From: Chamaea fasciata
Taxonomy: Eukaryota > Chordata > Aves > Passeriformes > Sylviidae
DNA length: 64,000 bases
Assembly (NCBI GenBank): GCA_029207755.1
Contig: JARCOQ010000006.1
Span: 18,760,890-18,824,889, forward strand
Direction: 5' to 3'
Every line of letters begins with the position of its first letter. Position 1 is the first letter of the stretch. The notes under the pieces are model-generated. The model was not told the origin of the DNA. It ran no database searches and saw only the letters and a program-made list of their open reading frames with translations. Position numbers and translations under genes: made by a program. Shown here in pieces: positions 25,863 to 37,950 of the stretch.

Positions 25863-28200
25863 TTTTCAAAGGAAGATGATTAATGATTTAGGATGCTTTT
25901 CACACTGCAGTAAAAAATAATTAAAGATGTGCTGCCTTTAAGCAATTCTATGCTTACAATGATAAATATGGAAATGTGCTGCATTTTGCAGAATAAAACC
26001 CACTGTCTTTACAACACACTGAAATGAATTGTATCCACATCCTCTTTTATGTAAACACTGTGAAATTCAAGTGTTAAGGGTTCAACTGAATGTCTCTCCA
26101 TGATTAAAGAAAAGCAATACTGGTGGTAGCATTTTCAATAGCAAATACTTTTTCTCACTTAAGAAAGAATTGGAAAGAAAAGATTTTTGTCTTCAGTGGA
26201 CATGAGGGTTAGTGAGGGGAAGAGGCAGGATCACTAAATACTTTCAGTAGCTAAATATATTACAATTATGCTGAATGGGGGAAAAAAATTTAGTATTGTT
26301 TATTAAACTTAATTGTGTTAGATGTGAGCTCTGAATCTATTATCACAAATAGGCTCCCAATCCCTTACCCCTTCTATTCTTACAAAATGAATCTACCAGA
26401 GTAATATTCCTTTCTATTGACACTGAGATATAATTCCTCTTTTCAAATCCCAATGCCTGTCTATCACGATATTAAATAAAACCTCTTGTTCTCAAACTTC
26501 CACATAACTTTGAACATAACTGCAGCTTTTGTCTCTTCCATTTCCTTCTTTTAGTTGCCATTTTGAGGGTGTTGGGAACATTCCTCATCTTTTCTGCTTC
26601 CTCCCTCCAGCCTCCTGCACTGCAGCTGCACAAGCCTGTCCAGGACAGCCACAGCAGCTCTTCTCTTCCTCTGACTAACCTCTTAGATCAACCTCTGCCA
26701 CGCTGCCAGAAGTGACTTGTTCAAAAAGTGCCTTTCATCTGCTTTCTGCTTGCTCACCTGTCCTGCAGGCTTGTAAAGCCTGCTGCAGCTTACAGTGATG
26801 ATAAAGCAAACTAAGGTTAGAAAAAAAAGTATTTGGAAAATCCTCCTCATTAGGAACCTGTGTGTGATCTAGCTATTCTTATAGAAAAATGCTTTAATAT
26901 TGCTACTGATTTACTGTTAAGTGAGTATGTGTAGGTCTCTGTATGGCACATCAACTAGAGAATTTAATTGGTTAAATGAGAGTAGAAATATTCTCAGGAA
27001 TATTTCTTGTTGTCTTTGGAATCTGAGGATGAAGGGAAGAAGGAAAGTAGTATGAAACTGAGAACTAAGCATGTAACTTCTTTCTAGAGAGAAGGTAGAA
27101 TTATTTGCAGAGCATGAAGTATCAGCAGTGGGTGGGCAGTTGCCTCTGTGCCTTCCTTCAGCCATGTCTGTGTTTTCTCATCCTAAACTGTCCATTTAAG
27201 AATTAAGACATAGTTAAGAGGCAGGACATACTGGTTTCATGAAACTTCAGCTAAACACAGACATATTTTTTGGCAAGAAAGAAAATTGTCTTGTAATATG
27301 GGTGAAGATAATTTAGAACTAGAAGTTCTAGAAAACTGACAGATGACTATTTAGTACCTCTGAGGATGAATGTTTTGATGTGGGCATAATGTGTTAATGA
27401 ATTAGCCTTTCAAATACAAATGGAGCAAATATGCCTCATTCTAGTCCTAGAGCATTAAAAGTGTTTGCTCAAACCTAAAAATGATCATATGCTTTAGCAA
27501 AGTATGACATGAGTGGAAATTTCCACTTGGTCAAGTGCATAGCAAGTAGGTTTTTTTGGTACAGGCTTTAGAAGTGCAGTAAGTAAAATTCATGTAATCT
27601 TGTGTAGTTTAGGATAATATTTTACCTATGTTTTAATCAGTGTTGTTGAGGCTTGGATAGAAAAATTAAGTAAGCTCAGAAGAGATGAGAACACGAGTGC
27701 TCTGAACTAGGTTACAGGAGGCATATGACCAAATGTATTTGAGAAGGTGTGTGCCCTTGGGATACATTTCTGTTTGCCCAGCAGATTTTCCCTCTTCTCT
27801 TGGAGTGGAACCAGGTCTGTCCTTGAAAAATCCTCTTTAAAATCTTAGAAGTCAAGTAAAGCCCAGTGGATGAAGACATGAAATCTGCTTAATTCTGCAA
27901 ACAGAAATATTTAAATAAAAATAGCAAAGGTTTTCTGACCACAAATGAAAAAAAGCTGGGAATGTCGGTTATCACAAAGCCATTTTCAGTGGGGAAGGCT
28001 TGAGATATTTGCTACAGCAGTCACCATTCTCCATTAGTGCCTGTAGCTACACCAGACTGTGGGCCACATTTTAACTAGAGGATTTTCTATGCCTGCTCTA
28101 CAGTTTGAAGTCCATTTAGTTCTGTCTCTGCCTTTGTGAGGCCCTGATGGAAACCAGAGCACTGGAATAATGCACGTTAAAGAACAAACTCCTCTTAAAA
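25863..28200. other. AT-rich unique DNA, no gene recognised
   Basis: A GC-richer, pyrimidine-rich patch lies at about 26540-26790, without a coherent open frame. The minus-strand frame at 26917-27165 (82 codons) has no recognisable domain. Confidence 0.5.
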
Positions 28201-28530
28201 AGGGAGAAGAAGTGAGAGGCGTTATTGGATGTAGCCGTTTACTCTGGCAAGGGAACTGTGAATTGTCTTAAATGGCCAGCAGCAGCACAGCCTCTCCAAG
28301 GCAGGGGAGTGAGGGAGTGTTTGTACTTACAGGCAGTAATTACAGCTGCTGCTCATTCCCTGCTCTAGAGAAATTAAGCTGCTCCTGATTTGAGCAGTAG
28401 TTTCATGGTACAAAGTGCTATTTCGCAGTGCCTGTTGACTTTTATTTTTCTTCCTTCCCTCCCACAGCACCTGCCTCCTTTGTGCTGCGTCAGCACAAGT
28501 CTTTGTTCATGTTAGGTGAATTGGGAATTA
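28201..28530. other. candidate conserved non-coding block with exon-like core
   Basis: This 330-bp block is compositionally distinct from its AT-rich flanks, non-repetitive, and contains clustered E-box-like CAGCTG and CTGCTG motifs. Toward its end, a strong pyrimidine tract and CAG acceptor (ending 28467) precede a 48-base segment (28468-28515) that ends TTAG before GTGAAT, a plausible donor. It could be an enhancer or a non-coding RNA exon. No conservation or expression data can be seen from here. Confidence 0.25.
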
Positions 28531-29814
28531 GAGAATTAATCTGACTTTAGAAAAACACAACAAACCCGATTACTTCTATGCCTAAAATGCCTCTGATGTG
28601 AGAAATGAGGACTGAGTGTACAGAATGAAATTACTGTAGGATCCCTTTTGGTGCTGGAAATGCTTGGGCTTCTTATGTGTGCCTAAGACAGCCTTATTCT
28701 GTGCTCACAAAGATAATGGAGTCACTGAATGAACAGTGTAAAAAAGCATGACTATCCATCGATTCCATCCTTTCTACCAGGCCGACTGTCACTAAATATT
28801 AATAAAATCTCGTTGTTACTCAGCGTTAAACCTTCAACATCAGCAGTGCTATGTCATAACTAAGTACAAATCTTATTAGGAAAAAAGCATTACCTTTTAG
28901 ATTTTCCCCTAAAGAAGAAATATCTCACTGTTGCATTCATTGCTAAACAGAAACACCATTATTTCAGTGAACATTTTATAACAGTTTATAAACATTAAAA
29001 GAAACTGAGTGAGATTTATCGGATTTAAACCTTCGTTTCATTATTTGTTAACAGGCTTTAGCTCCTGTGTGCTACCTCAAACATCCCTCTTGAATACACT
29101 TTTCTGCAGTTCTGTATCTTGAAAGACTGAAAAAAAAAATCTTTCTTACCTGAGCTGTATTTCTCAGAAAACCAGCAAAAAGACCTGATGTCAATTACAG
29201 GTTTAAGCAGCTGTACAAATATCACTGAATATGCCAAAATGCATCTTCAATGAATACTTTCTAGTTAAACTAATATTTCTCTCATGAATATTTCAGTTAT
29301 AAAGTTTTCTTAAAATTGACTTTTGTTAAGAAACCTGCTAAGAAAAAAGTTGGTTGTAACTTAATTTCCCTTTGACTGACCTTATCATGCAATGCATTCA
29401 GCAAAAAATTATTTCTTTTCTTAACAAAGTATGATGTTTGCTCGTGCCAGTTAGCGCCAATACATAGACAGATGCTAACGGACTGAAAGGTTAATGCATC
29501 ATACATTGTGCCTTTGCAGTGACAAGCAAAATTTGCAACTGATTTCTTTATATTTACAACAAAATATTTATCTTTTCCACAGACAGGAATACCCACAAAT
29601 GTTTATTGATTTTATTGACAGATTAACAACTAATTTTTAAAATGTGTGATCCCTATGTATCATCTCTTATTTTTCACTTCATTGCATTACTTTAATATTT
29701 TACTCTTTATGGGGATGGGATAAGAAAAGTCAGTTATAATTAGATTGAATAAATGTCATGCAAGAAGTTTCATAGAATAAAAATCTTGTAAAGAAGTGCT
29801 CTAGCAGAGCACTT
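28531..29814. other. AT-rich unique DNA, no gene recognised
   Basis: The 99-codon minus-strand frame at 29297-29596 has no recognisable domain. No mobile element recognised. Confidence 0.5.
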
Positions 29815-29910
29815 GTGCCCTTTGAGAACTATTTGGTAGTTGTTTTGTGTCCTTTGAGAACTATTTGGTAGTTGTTTTGTGTCCTTTGAGAACTATTTGG
29901 TAGTTGTTTT
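29815..29910. repeat. 32-bp minisatellite, three copies
   Basis: A 32-base unit (TTTGAGAACTATTTGGTAGT followed by TGTTTTGTGTCC) begins at 29821, 29853 and 29885. The first two copies are identical, the third is identical over its first 26 bases, and the preceding six bases match the unit end with one change. Confidence 0.97.
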
Positions 29911-32900
29911 AGCATGCACAGGAGTATCTCTGTAGAAGTAAAGATGACAAATTCACTGACCTCTATGATCTAAAGATGAAGGCTTGAAAATCATGAATGT
30001 TTAGTGGCAAAGAACAGGAAAGAAAGGAAAGTTTCACTTTTCTGAGAAGATGAAATTCAGAGGCTGATAAGATCTGAACGTTATGAAGGCTGTAAAATCA
30101 CTGGGGAGAATGAAGTATATTTTAGTAGCTGCCAAACCTGTGGTATAGCTAGATCAGTGTATAAACTAAATTGAAACAAAGCCACAGCAATGCCCTGTCA
30201 AAATTCCACCATCAAGCAAAAATGCTGCACTAAATGAGGCAAAAATGAAGCAGATTCGAAGCTTTCAACAGCTTCTGACTCAGCTGGTGGCATTACCAGG
30301 ATGGAGGTTTGCACAGCATCTAGCCAGCCATTCATATCAGCCATTGCTTTGTTGAGATATTCTTATTTTTTTGCTCATATTATAACTTCACAGAGAAAGC
30401 TGCACTTTCAGCCAATGAGCAAAGAATGAATCAATAGAAAATTAATAGAGGACTTCTGCATGGTTCAGCAAGATGATTACAAACTGGATTTTTTGTCTGT
30501 AGTTTTTCAAGTGTGGAAAAAAAAAATCTTGGATAGAATGATTAAAGTCAAGAGAAACCAATTAAACAGATTTGTGTCCCATGGAATGTCTCAAGTGTAT
30601 TAATCTCTATGTAAATTCTGTTTTCAAGTAGTCAGAAAAACCCTCTTTACAGCCATTTCTCCCTAAAAAATGGTAAATAAAAAGTGGAGGCTGTTGGTAG
30701 ATTCATGTTTGAGGTATTTTTCAGCATTCAACCATAATCAAATACTTTAAGAAAAAGAAGATAGTCTATGAAAATGTAAGATGAAGTGAAAACCCAACTT
30801 TTTCCTCTGCTGCTGAGTCTTTTGTCTCTTGTGTTATCTGTGGCTGTGGTGTTCTTGAAACAAAACAAGGACATTATTCATTGTAGTACTAAGGTTGTGA
30901 AGCTAAGGAGGCAGAAGATAAGAAGTGTCAGTTTAGTTTCCCATCTGCATCTTATTTTGTCCCTACCTAGCTGTTTATGTTAGTTATTTTTTGACAAATG
31001 TACGAATTCAGTTTCTTGTTACATTATTTTGGAATATTTAAACACCTCTGGTTTTTTAACTTTGGCTATCCAGCCAAATGATTTAAAAGTCCTTATTTCT
31101 GTAAAAGTGTTCCGGATGCAGTAGCAGGGTATTTGTAAAGCAGTAGCATGCCCTGGAATCACTTTCACAAATGTATCAAGTCTTCCTGTTGCTGAGAAAA
31201 TGCCATTGCAGGCCTGCCTTCACTGAATAGTCCCTTCTGGGCTACCTGAGCCTCCTTCTCCATTCGTGTCCTACCTATCATTCATGCTTGTTTAATCCAA
31301 GGTGCATTAACCACACTCAAAGTGCAGCCTCTCTATAATGCAGGATCTTTTCAGGCTGCTCTGTACTTCTTGCAGTAGCAAAGGGTGTTTGAGAAAGGGC
31401 TGGAGTTTAAGGTTTTTATGTGTGGTGGAGATGGTGCTGACTTCTTTGTACCCTGTGAAGCTGAGAGATGTGCCAATGAAAGGAGCAGGGTTAAGGTGAG
31501 GGAAGAATGTAAATGTCACCATTTCTGCAAGTGTGGAAGAACTGCAGGGCAGGGCAATCTGGGTGGCAACAAGGACAGAGCATAAGACTTCAGGTTTTAT
31601 GGGTCACCAAACTATGAGGGAGGTAGGAGTGTAATAACATGCCTCACTGTAGCAACAGTGTGTCACTGTTACACTGACACACTCTCAGCATATAACTTCA
31701 TTTTTTAGTGCTCTTATGCTGTAATCTGTTGGCAATATATAGCTCTCCTCTTAAAATTTTCTCTTACAGGAACATACCTGGTTCGTGAACTTTTATGTTG
31801 CTATCTGAACAAAAACATAGATACAGAGAATTATCAAGTTTAAACTGAGTTGTCAGGGTGAACAGGCTATACCTACAGGATGTTTCTTGCTTGGTATTTC
31901 TGACCATTAACCTGAGAAATTTGGGTCCTTGACTCTGACTGACACAGAGCATAGGGTAACTTTAAGGTTGACCACCCTAGTTATTGTTGCTAGTAACTAA
32001 ATGCAACCTGTGTGCTCATAAAGGTGGATAATGTTTTATGTGGTTCCTATATTGTATTACACTGAACCTTGAACTCAAAATCTGAATGAACTTAAATTTC
32101 AGTGAAGGGAATGGGCAAAAATGTGTCAGGTCACTACAGAATTATTGATTTGAGCTCAGAAAACTGCACAGTTTGTGAAGTTTTCTTGGACTAAAGAGCA
32201 ACTGAAAGTACTGCAGGACAACAGAAAACAAGAACTGCTTAGAAACTATTTATAGAGATAGCTAAAATGAAACACAGTTTCCCAAAAGTTCAGGAAGTCT
32301 GGTTAACCCATTCTCTTTGAACAGTTTTAGAGAAATATATCTACCACAGTGTTACCCAGGCAATTAGTAGTTAAACTATTGAAGATTGAGAATTATACAG
32401 GAATTATAAGGAAGTGAGGGATCAGCTAAAGCAGAGATGATAATGGATTTTGTTAAAGGGGAAATATTAATGAAATTCCTCCAAGATCAGTCTTTCAACT
32501 GATGTAGTGTAAAATTTTCATTAATAATCTCAACATAAATTTGAACTTGAGTACAGAGAAAATTCTCAAATGACTTGTCCGTGGGGCATGGCTGAGTTTT
32601 ACTCTGGGATAGTCATAGGTGCCTAAACCAGTAGGTTAGAAAAAGGAGTGGAGAGAAAAAGTCATCTCCTGTGGCTGGCTCCTGGCACCTGGGTTAGCTT
32701 CCTGCTCTGAATTGCTCTTTTAAGTGCAGAGAGGGAGTCAGGATGCAGCAGGAGGTCTATCGGTTAGCTGTGGGGAGTAATGACATTGTTTATTACACAC
32801 GGTTGATAACCTCACATTCAGGCCTGTTCTAGTTCTTGTTCACAATGTTAAAACAGGGCTTGAACATTGACTGTGAAACCTGCAAGCCCCCCCTGGAGAC

Positions 32901-35900
32901 TCTACTTGAGTCCATAGATAATTTAAATGTACATGAAAGGACTTGCCTAAAGCCGGTGTATTTCAAGTACTCTACTTCTAGGTCTTTAAACGATGCTTTT
33001 GCAGTAGGTTTCCCTTTGTCACAAAATGCATTTGTAGGACAGTATCTAATGTTCAGTCTCACCAACAGTCGCCTGCTGCTTGACAGGGTGCCATGTACCT
33101 GCTTAAGCAATAACTCTTCTCCTCACAAATTGACCAAATTAAAGAGATACTACTTTCAGCCTCTCAACTTCAATGAGCTTTTTTCAAAACTTGTATTTTA
33201 AAAAAAGCCCAAACCAACTGCCCTCCCCAGCTGTTAAAAATCTTGCTGAAAATCAATAATGAAATACTTGCAGCAATACAAAAGACACTGAGGATTAATA
33301 AAAGCTAGCGGTAATTCTTTTGTCTCTTACTGTATTTGTAACTACCTCTCCAGCTTCTGGCTGCTCCCTGTGTCACTGCCCAAACCCTCTAGGGCTGAGC
33401 GTGAGGGACAGGAGTCAGCGTGGGGAGGATGGTTTCGTTTTGATTTCTTTTTGCCTGAGTCATATCTGTGGTTTGGTTCACATTTTGTGGCTATGTGTGG
33501 CAGTAGAATTTGCAATGCAGTTTAAGAAAGGCGGCAGAATGTCCCAAATTTTCTATATTTATTGAAGTTTAGCACACATTGTAACAGGTACACTAGTCTT
33601 TCCTTATTCCTGCTTGCATATGGCCAGACTTGACAATGCAGACCATCCTCATTAATGTACCACTGATCTCCTTGATCGACTACTGTAAAATACCCAAATA
33701 TCTCTCTTTTAAGGGGGTCAACTTAAGCCACTAGTGCAGGTTGGAAGACGAAATACTGGTTTGGCTGTTCTATAAATTATTCCATGTAGAGCAAGCACCA
33801 TCGTATATGGAGGCCTGGCTGGAGGCAGGGACTAGGAGCAAGCGAATGTTCCTTGTAAGTAGTCCATGTTTTTGGCAGCAAAGAATGAGAGGTGCTGTTT
33901 ATCTTTAAAATAAGGAAAAAAAAAAAGAAAACAGAAAAAAAGTGCTGTAGGGCCTAAGAGATATGTACTGTAAGGCAGTGAAATGTGGAAGAGAATTGCA
34001 GCAAAAATAGTGGGTGTAGGAAATGTGACAAATTCTAATCTGAACATTTTTTAGTTTATGAAAAGCATGATTTTGTGGCTGTTATGATACATATTGTTTT
34101 CTTGCCTATGTTAGAAAGTGCTCTAACTCACTGGCTTGGGTTTAGGCATATTCTAGTTTCCTAAATTAGCATTATTTATTATGGACAAAAGCATTTACTA
34201 CATTCAAAGATGTTAACCAGTTAAAAAAAGAAAAAGAACTCACACTTTCATTTGACTGCTTAATTTTGAAATCTGACCCTGATCCTGCAAGAATTCGTAT
34301 GAACTTACAGGAATGCAAGCAGCTATAATTATTGCAATGGGAACAAATTCAGCATATTGTGAAGTACATATGGGTTACAAGGAAATGTGCTATCACCGCC
34401 TATATTCAAATAAGATCTCATAAGACTGTGTGCTGTTAGCTGATAGAATACTATCCAGCTATTCATTTTACAGAATAACATTGCCAGCAGCTGTCACCAT
34501 ATTAGGGTCTTGAGCTATTCAGTCTGAGCAGAGTGTAGCGATTTGGCAGGAATCACAAATGAGCAGCAGACGTTGATTTGCTGTGTGGAATATGAATGGC
34601 AGAGTACTTTGAGGGTTAACCCTGAAATGCAGCAGATAATTTGAGAAGGATTTTTTAAAAAAATATTTGAACCAGAGACTTCTTCAAAACAATAGATTCT
34701 GAAATAGGAATTGCATAGATAAATTATGCATTCAAGTTGAAAGATCTCACATCATATAGGAATGTTTTGTCTCTTAGAAGAGTGTGCTGAAAGGGAGACG
34801 TCAGAAAATGGAGCAGTCATAACAATCCATATTTTCACATCCAGTTTAGTTTTGCTGCAACCCTGCCCTAATTATTTGAAACCAGGCTGGAATGAGAGTG
34901 TCTGTCAGTCCCTCTATTTACAGCACCTTTAGGTTTTCTGTGGAGACAGTAAAAAAAGTTGGCACAATATTCTGTGACGTAGGTGCTTGTTTTAGGGTAG
35001 GTATCTAATCACCAAATTTATTTTGAAGCAAGCTATTGTAAAATCAGCCAAATAAAATTACTTGAAAAATCTGGAAAAGACTGATTCTTAAGGTGAAATG
35101 GTCCCAAATCCATCATCATGCTGCTGCCAGTAAGCTGCTGTTAGCACATGCTTTGGCATATGCCTTTCTGAATTTGCAGATGTTGCTGATGCTTCAGAGG
35201 TTTTGGGGAGTAGAATGCATAAATAGCAGTTATTGCTATGGCCATTAACTTCTGGGTTTGGAAAGTCTTTCACATTATGATCGAGAACTTTCTTCCAGAC
35301 GACAGCCAGAGGCAGTAAAAGACAGATAGAATCTTTAGCAAGATAGGACCCATGCATAATTGTATGAAAAATTATAATGACAAAGCTGGACTGTGGATCT
35401 CTAATGCAGTGTACTGAAATAAAATTCATTTCCATACAGTTCATGCAGGACTACTGCTGTTTGCTATAACCATATTTGCAAAGCACAATATACTATCCCT
35501 GTATCAAGAGACACACTCTTTTTTCTGCATGAGTTTTTATTTTTTATTTTTTTTCCTCATAACCTAATTTGGTTTTGAGAGATTAACATAGTTTGCAGAG
35601 GGGAATAATATGGCTTTAGTACAGTTCCACTTAACAGTTCAGTAAGAATGACATCAGGTCTTTGGCATATTTCTGGACAAGTCTTGACACCAGAACTTAC
35701 ATGAAGATAATTTAAAATGTATTATTTTGCATCATTATATTTTTGATCCATAATTTTAAAATCTGAAATAAATTCATTGCAATTTTGCCACAAAGAGTAA
35801 AAGGGAAAAAGAATAACACTTTTTGAATGGCAGGCTCATGTAATCCAGAACAGGAACAACATAGCTAGTGTTACTAGCTATCAATCAGCCTGACCTGCTT

Positions 35901-35995
35901 GAGGAAAGACATTTTGTTCAACTAGCCTTGCTGATTAAAGGCACATTTTCAGTCCACCCTCTAGATGCAAGCTGAAGCAGATGAGAGAGGGACTC
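29911..35995. other. AT-rich unique DNA, no gene recognised
   Basis: Overlapping open frames on both strands at 32829-33201 (93 and 121 codons) and one at 35088-35444 (118 codons, minus) have no recognisable domains, initiation context or splice structure. A GC-richer patch at about 31370-31600 contains a short cysteine-bearing frame of doubtful meaning. No mobile element was recognised. Confidence 0.5.
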
Positions 35996-36190
35996 ATCAT
36001 AGAATTATAAAACAGTTAGGGTTGAAAGTGACTTTAAAAGCTATCTAGTTCGAACCCACCTGCCATGGGCAGGGAGATCTTCAGCAAGACTGGTTTGCTC
36101 AAAGCCCCATCCAGACCAACCTTGAATACCTTGAGGGATAGAGCATCCACAACTTCTCTGGGAGACCAGTTCGAGTGCCACACTACTCCC
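35996..36190 (-). mobile_element. CR1 LINE 3'-end fragment
   Basis: Opens with ATCATAGAATTATAAAACAG and continues through GGTTGAAAGTGACTTTAAAA, ATCTAGTTCGAACCCACCTG, CCATGGGCAGGGA and GCTCAAAGCCCCATCCAGAC to the ACAACTTCTCTGGGAGACC landmark. This is the reverse complement of the CR1 3' end, so the element is on the minus strand. It is diverged and 5'-truncated at about 36190. Confidence 0.92.
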
Positions 36191-36532
36191 TCTCTAGGCT
36201 TCTTGTAGGTTTCCTTTAGGGGTCTGAATCCTCACAATGAAATGAAATTGCAAGTTTCTCTTATTGGGAGATGGTAAGGTAGAAATGTACTATGTAATTC
36301 CTTGTACCACTTCATTAGAAAAGAATATAGGATGCAATACATTCACTTAACACCTACTACTAGTAAGTAAAACCGAGCAAGTCCTATCAAGTCTCACTAA
36401 TTGCTACAGAGTCTAGATCTTTCTATTATTTCTTAAGACCTTAGGTGTTTTTTCTTTTTTGGGTGCTGCTGTATCTGTGTCATCTCCAGTTTTCTGTTCC
36501 TCTCTTTGAACCTCTATCTCCTGTTTCCTTTT
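36191..36532. other. spacer between CR1 fragment and LTR-like segment
   Basis: AT-rich sequence with no recognised feature. Confidence 0.4.
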
Positions 36533-37032
36533 CGTTGGAGGCCAGGGCATGGGGAAAACCCCTCAAAATGCCCTGGGAGCTCCGAGTCCCTTGCTGGAAC
36601 CCCAGGAAAGCATTGCCTTTGACTTTAGCCCATGGGAAAAACCGCCAACACTTATGGATGAAATGAAAACAACAAAAATTTAAATTAGATAGTAGTTTAG
36701 TTTGTCACAGGGTGAAAATTTGTAGTTTTTGGTTTTTAGAATGAAAGTAGGTAGGAGAAAGATGAAGAATTTTGGGTGGTGTCTTAAGTTCTTCCTCTTC
36801 TTCGACTCCATCTTCTGCTGTGACGGTGGCACAAAGACATTGGTAGAATGTATGTGATGTAGAAAATTGCGTGTCTAGAATTGCTAGTAATTATTGGTAC
36901 AAAACTGTAAATATAATACGTTTTAAGAGTTAATTGGATTAGAAACCTTTAAAAGACCTTGAACACCAGGTCTCATGCTCTTGGCAGCAGTGTCTTTCAG
37001 CGCGTTAAGCCTGGTGTTAGGCGGCGCGCAAG
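36533..37032 (+). mobile_element. LTR-like segment A (degraded ERV LTR)
   Basis: From GGCCAGGGCATGG to the GTGGCACAAAG motif at about 36836 it aligns by eye with segment B at 37409 and beyond. Shared landmarks are GCCCTGG, TTTGA.TT.AG.CCATGGGAA, AGTAGTTTAG, TCACAGGGTG, GAATTTTGGGTGGTG and CCATCTTCTGCTGTGA. It lacks about 60-80 bases present near the start of B. A CG-rich patch (GGCGGCGCGCA near 37021) could mark its far end. Orientation is inferred from B. Boundaries are approximate and no target duplication was found. Confidence 0.45.
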
Positions 37033-37408
37033 CCTTAAGATAAGAAAATTGAGTAAACATCTTTTAAGACTGAGCTGCAAGTTCCACTCATCTTTTAAAC
37101 CCTGGCACAGGACTTGGAAAAGGAAAAAACCCTAATTAGGGGAACTAATTCTTGGACTCGAAATATAAGACCTTTCCTTGTTAGGGGCTGGCAAGCCCAC
37201 CAGACAAGTGGTGATCCTTATCTTTCAGATCTGGAAGCTCTTGTCTGTCACATCACCAGTTTCTTCTTTGTGCCTGCAAATACTTTTAAATTCTCTCAAC
37301 TCTAATCAATGTGATTATTAGATTGGATTAGACTGACCTCAGATTACACGTTCTTTGTTGCAGCATCAATTTATTGTTGTTATTTCTTCTCCATCCAGGT
37401 TATCTTTG
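37033..37408. other. spacer between two LTR-like segments
   Basis: About 375 bp with no recognisable retroviral coding sequence. It could be internal remnant or unrelated host sequence. Confidence 0.35.
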
Positions 37409-37950
37409 TGTCGGAGCCCAGGGCAACCTTTTGGGTGCCCTGGAAAGTCATGGACCCGAGCAAGAGGGTTTGAAACCTGTACAGGGGGGTCTGGGATCTG
37501 TACAAGGGGCTTGGTGACCCTGGCACAGAGCCCAGGAAGACACTGTCTTTGATTTCAGTCCATGGGAAGGGCTTCCAACACTGAGAGAGGAATTGCAAGT
37601 CACAAAGGTGTGAAAGACAGTAGTTTAGCTTATCACAGGGTGGAAAATTCTGTGGTTTTGGGGTTCTTAGAATGGAGGTGAATAGGAGCAAGATGGAGGA
37701 TTTTGGGCGGTGCCCTGAGTTCTTCTTTATCTCCATCTTCTGCTGTGATGGTGGCACAAAGTAGTTCTAGGGGATTGGGTCAGAGTAGAGATGACCTCTT
37801 TAGCATAGATGATAGGTATTGGCATGTCATTGTAAACAAGAGATATGTAATTATCAGTATAAGAAGGCAGTGACATCCAACTGCAGGGGGAGTCGCCTGT
37901 TGTCACCCTGCTGAACGGACCTCAGCCGGACACAGAGAAAACTGTAAGAT
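37409..37950 (+). mobile_element. LTR-like segment B (ERV LTR)
   Basis: Starts TGTCGGAGCCCAGGGC, a TG start with an avian LTR-like U3 sequence. It runs through the CCATCTTCTGCTGTGA and GTGGCACAAAG landmarks shared with segment A to a TATA-like AGTATAAGAAGG (about 37857), then a GC-richer tract ending near AACGGACCTCAGCCGGACAC. This supports plus orientation. The 3' boundary is uncertain; related sequence could continue beyond 37950. No retroviral genes are attached. Confidence 0.5.

Noticed and set aside
31376..31495. 120-base segment between TTGCAG and GTGAGG that looks like an exon
   Set aside because: The frame that is open across most of it begins with an in-frame TAG at the putative acceptor, so it is not open through the whole segment. 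Left as chance splice-like signals.
32829..33201. Overlapping open frames on both strands (93 and 121 codons)
   Set aside because: Both strands stay open over the same stretch, which suggests local scarcity of stop triplets rather than coding. No domain recognised.
35088..35444. 118-codon minus-strand open frame
   Set aside because: No domain, no supporting splice structure and no sign of an initiation context. Length alone is not persuasive in 64 kb read in six frames.
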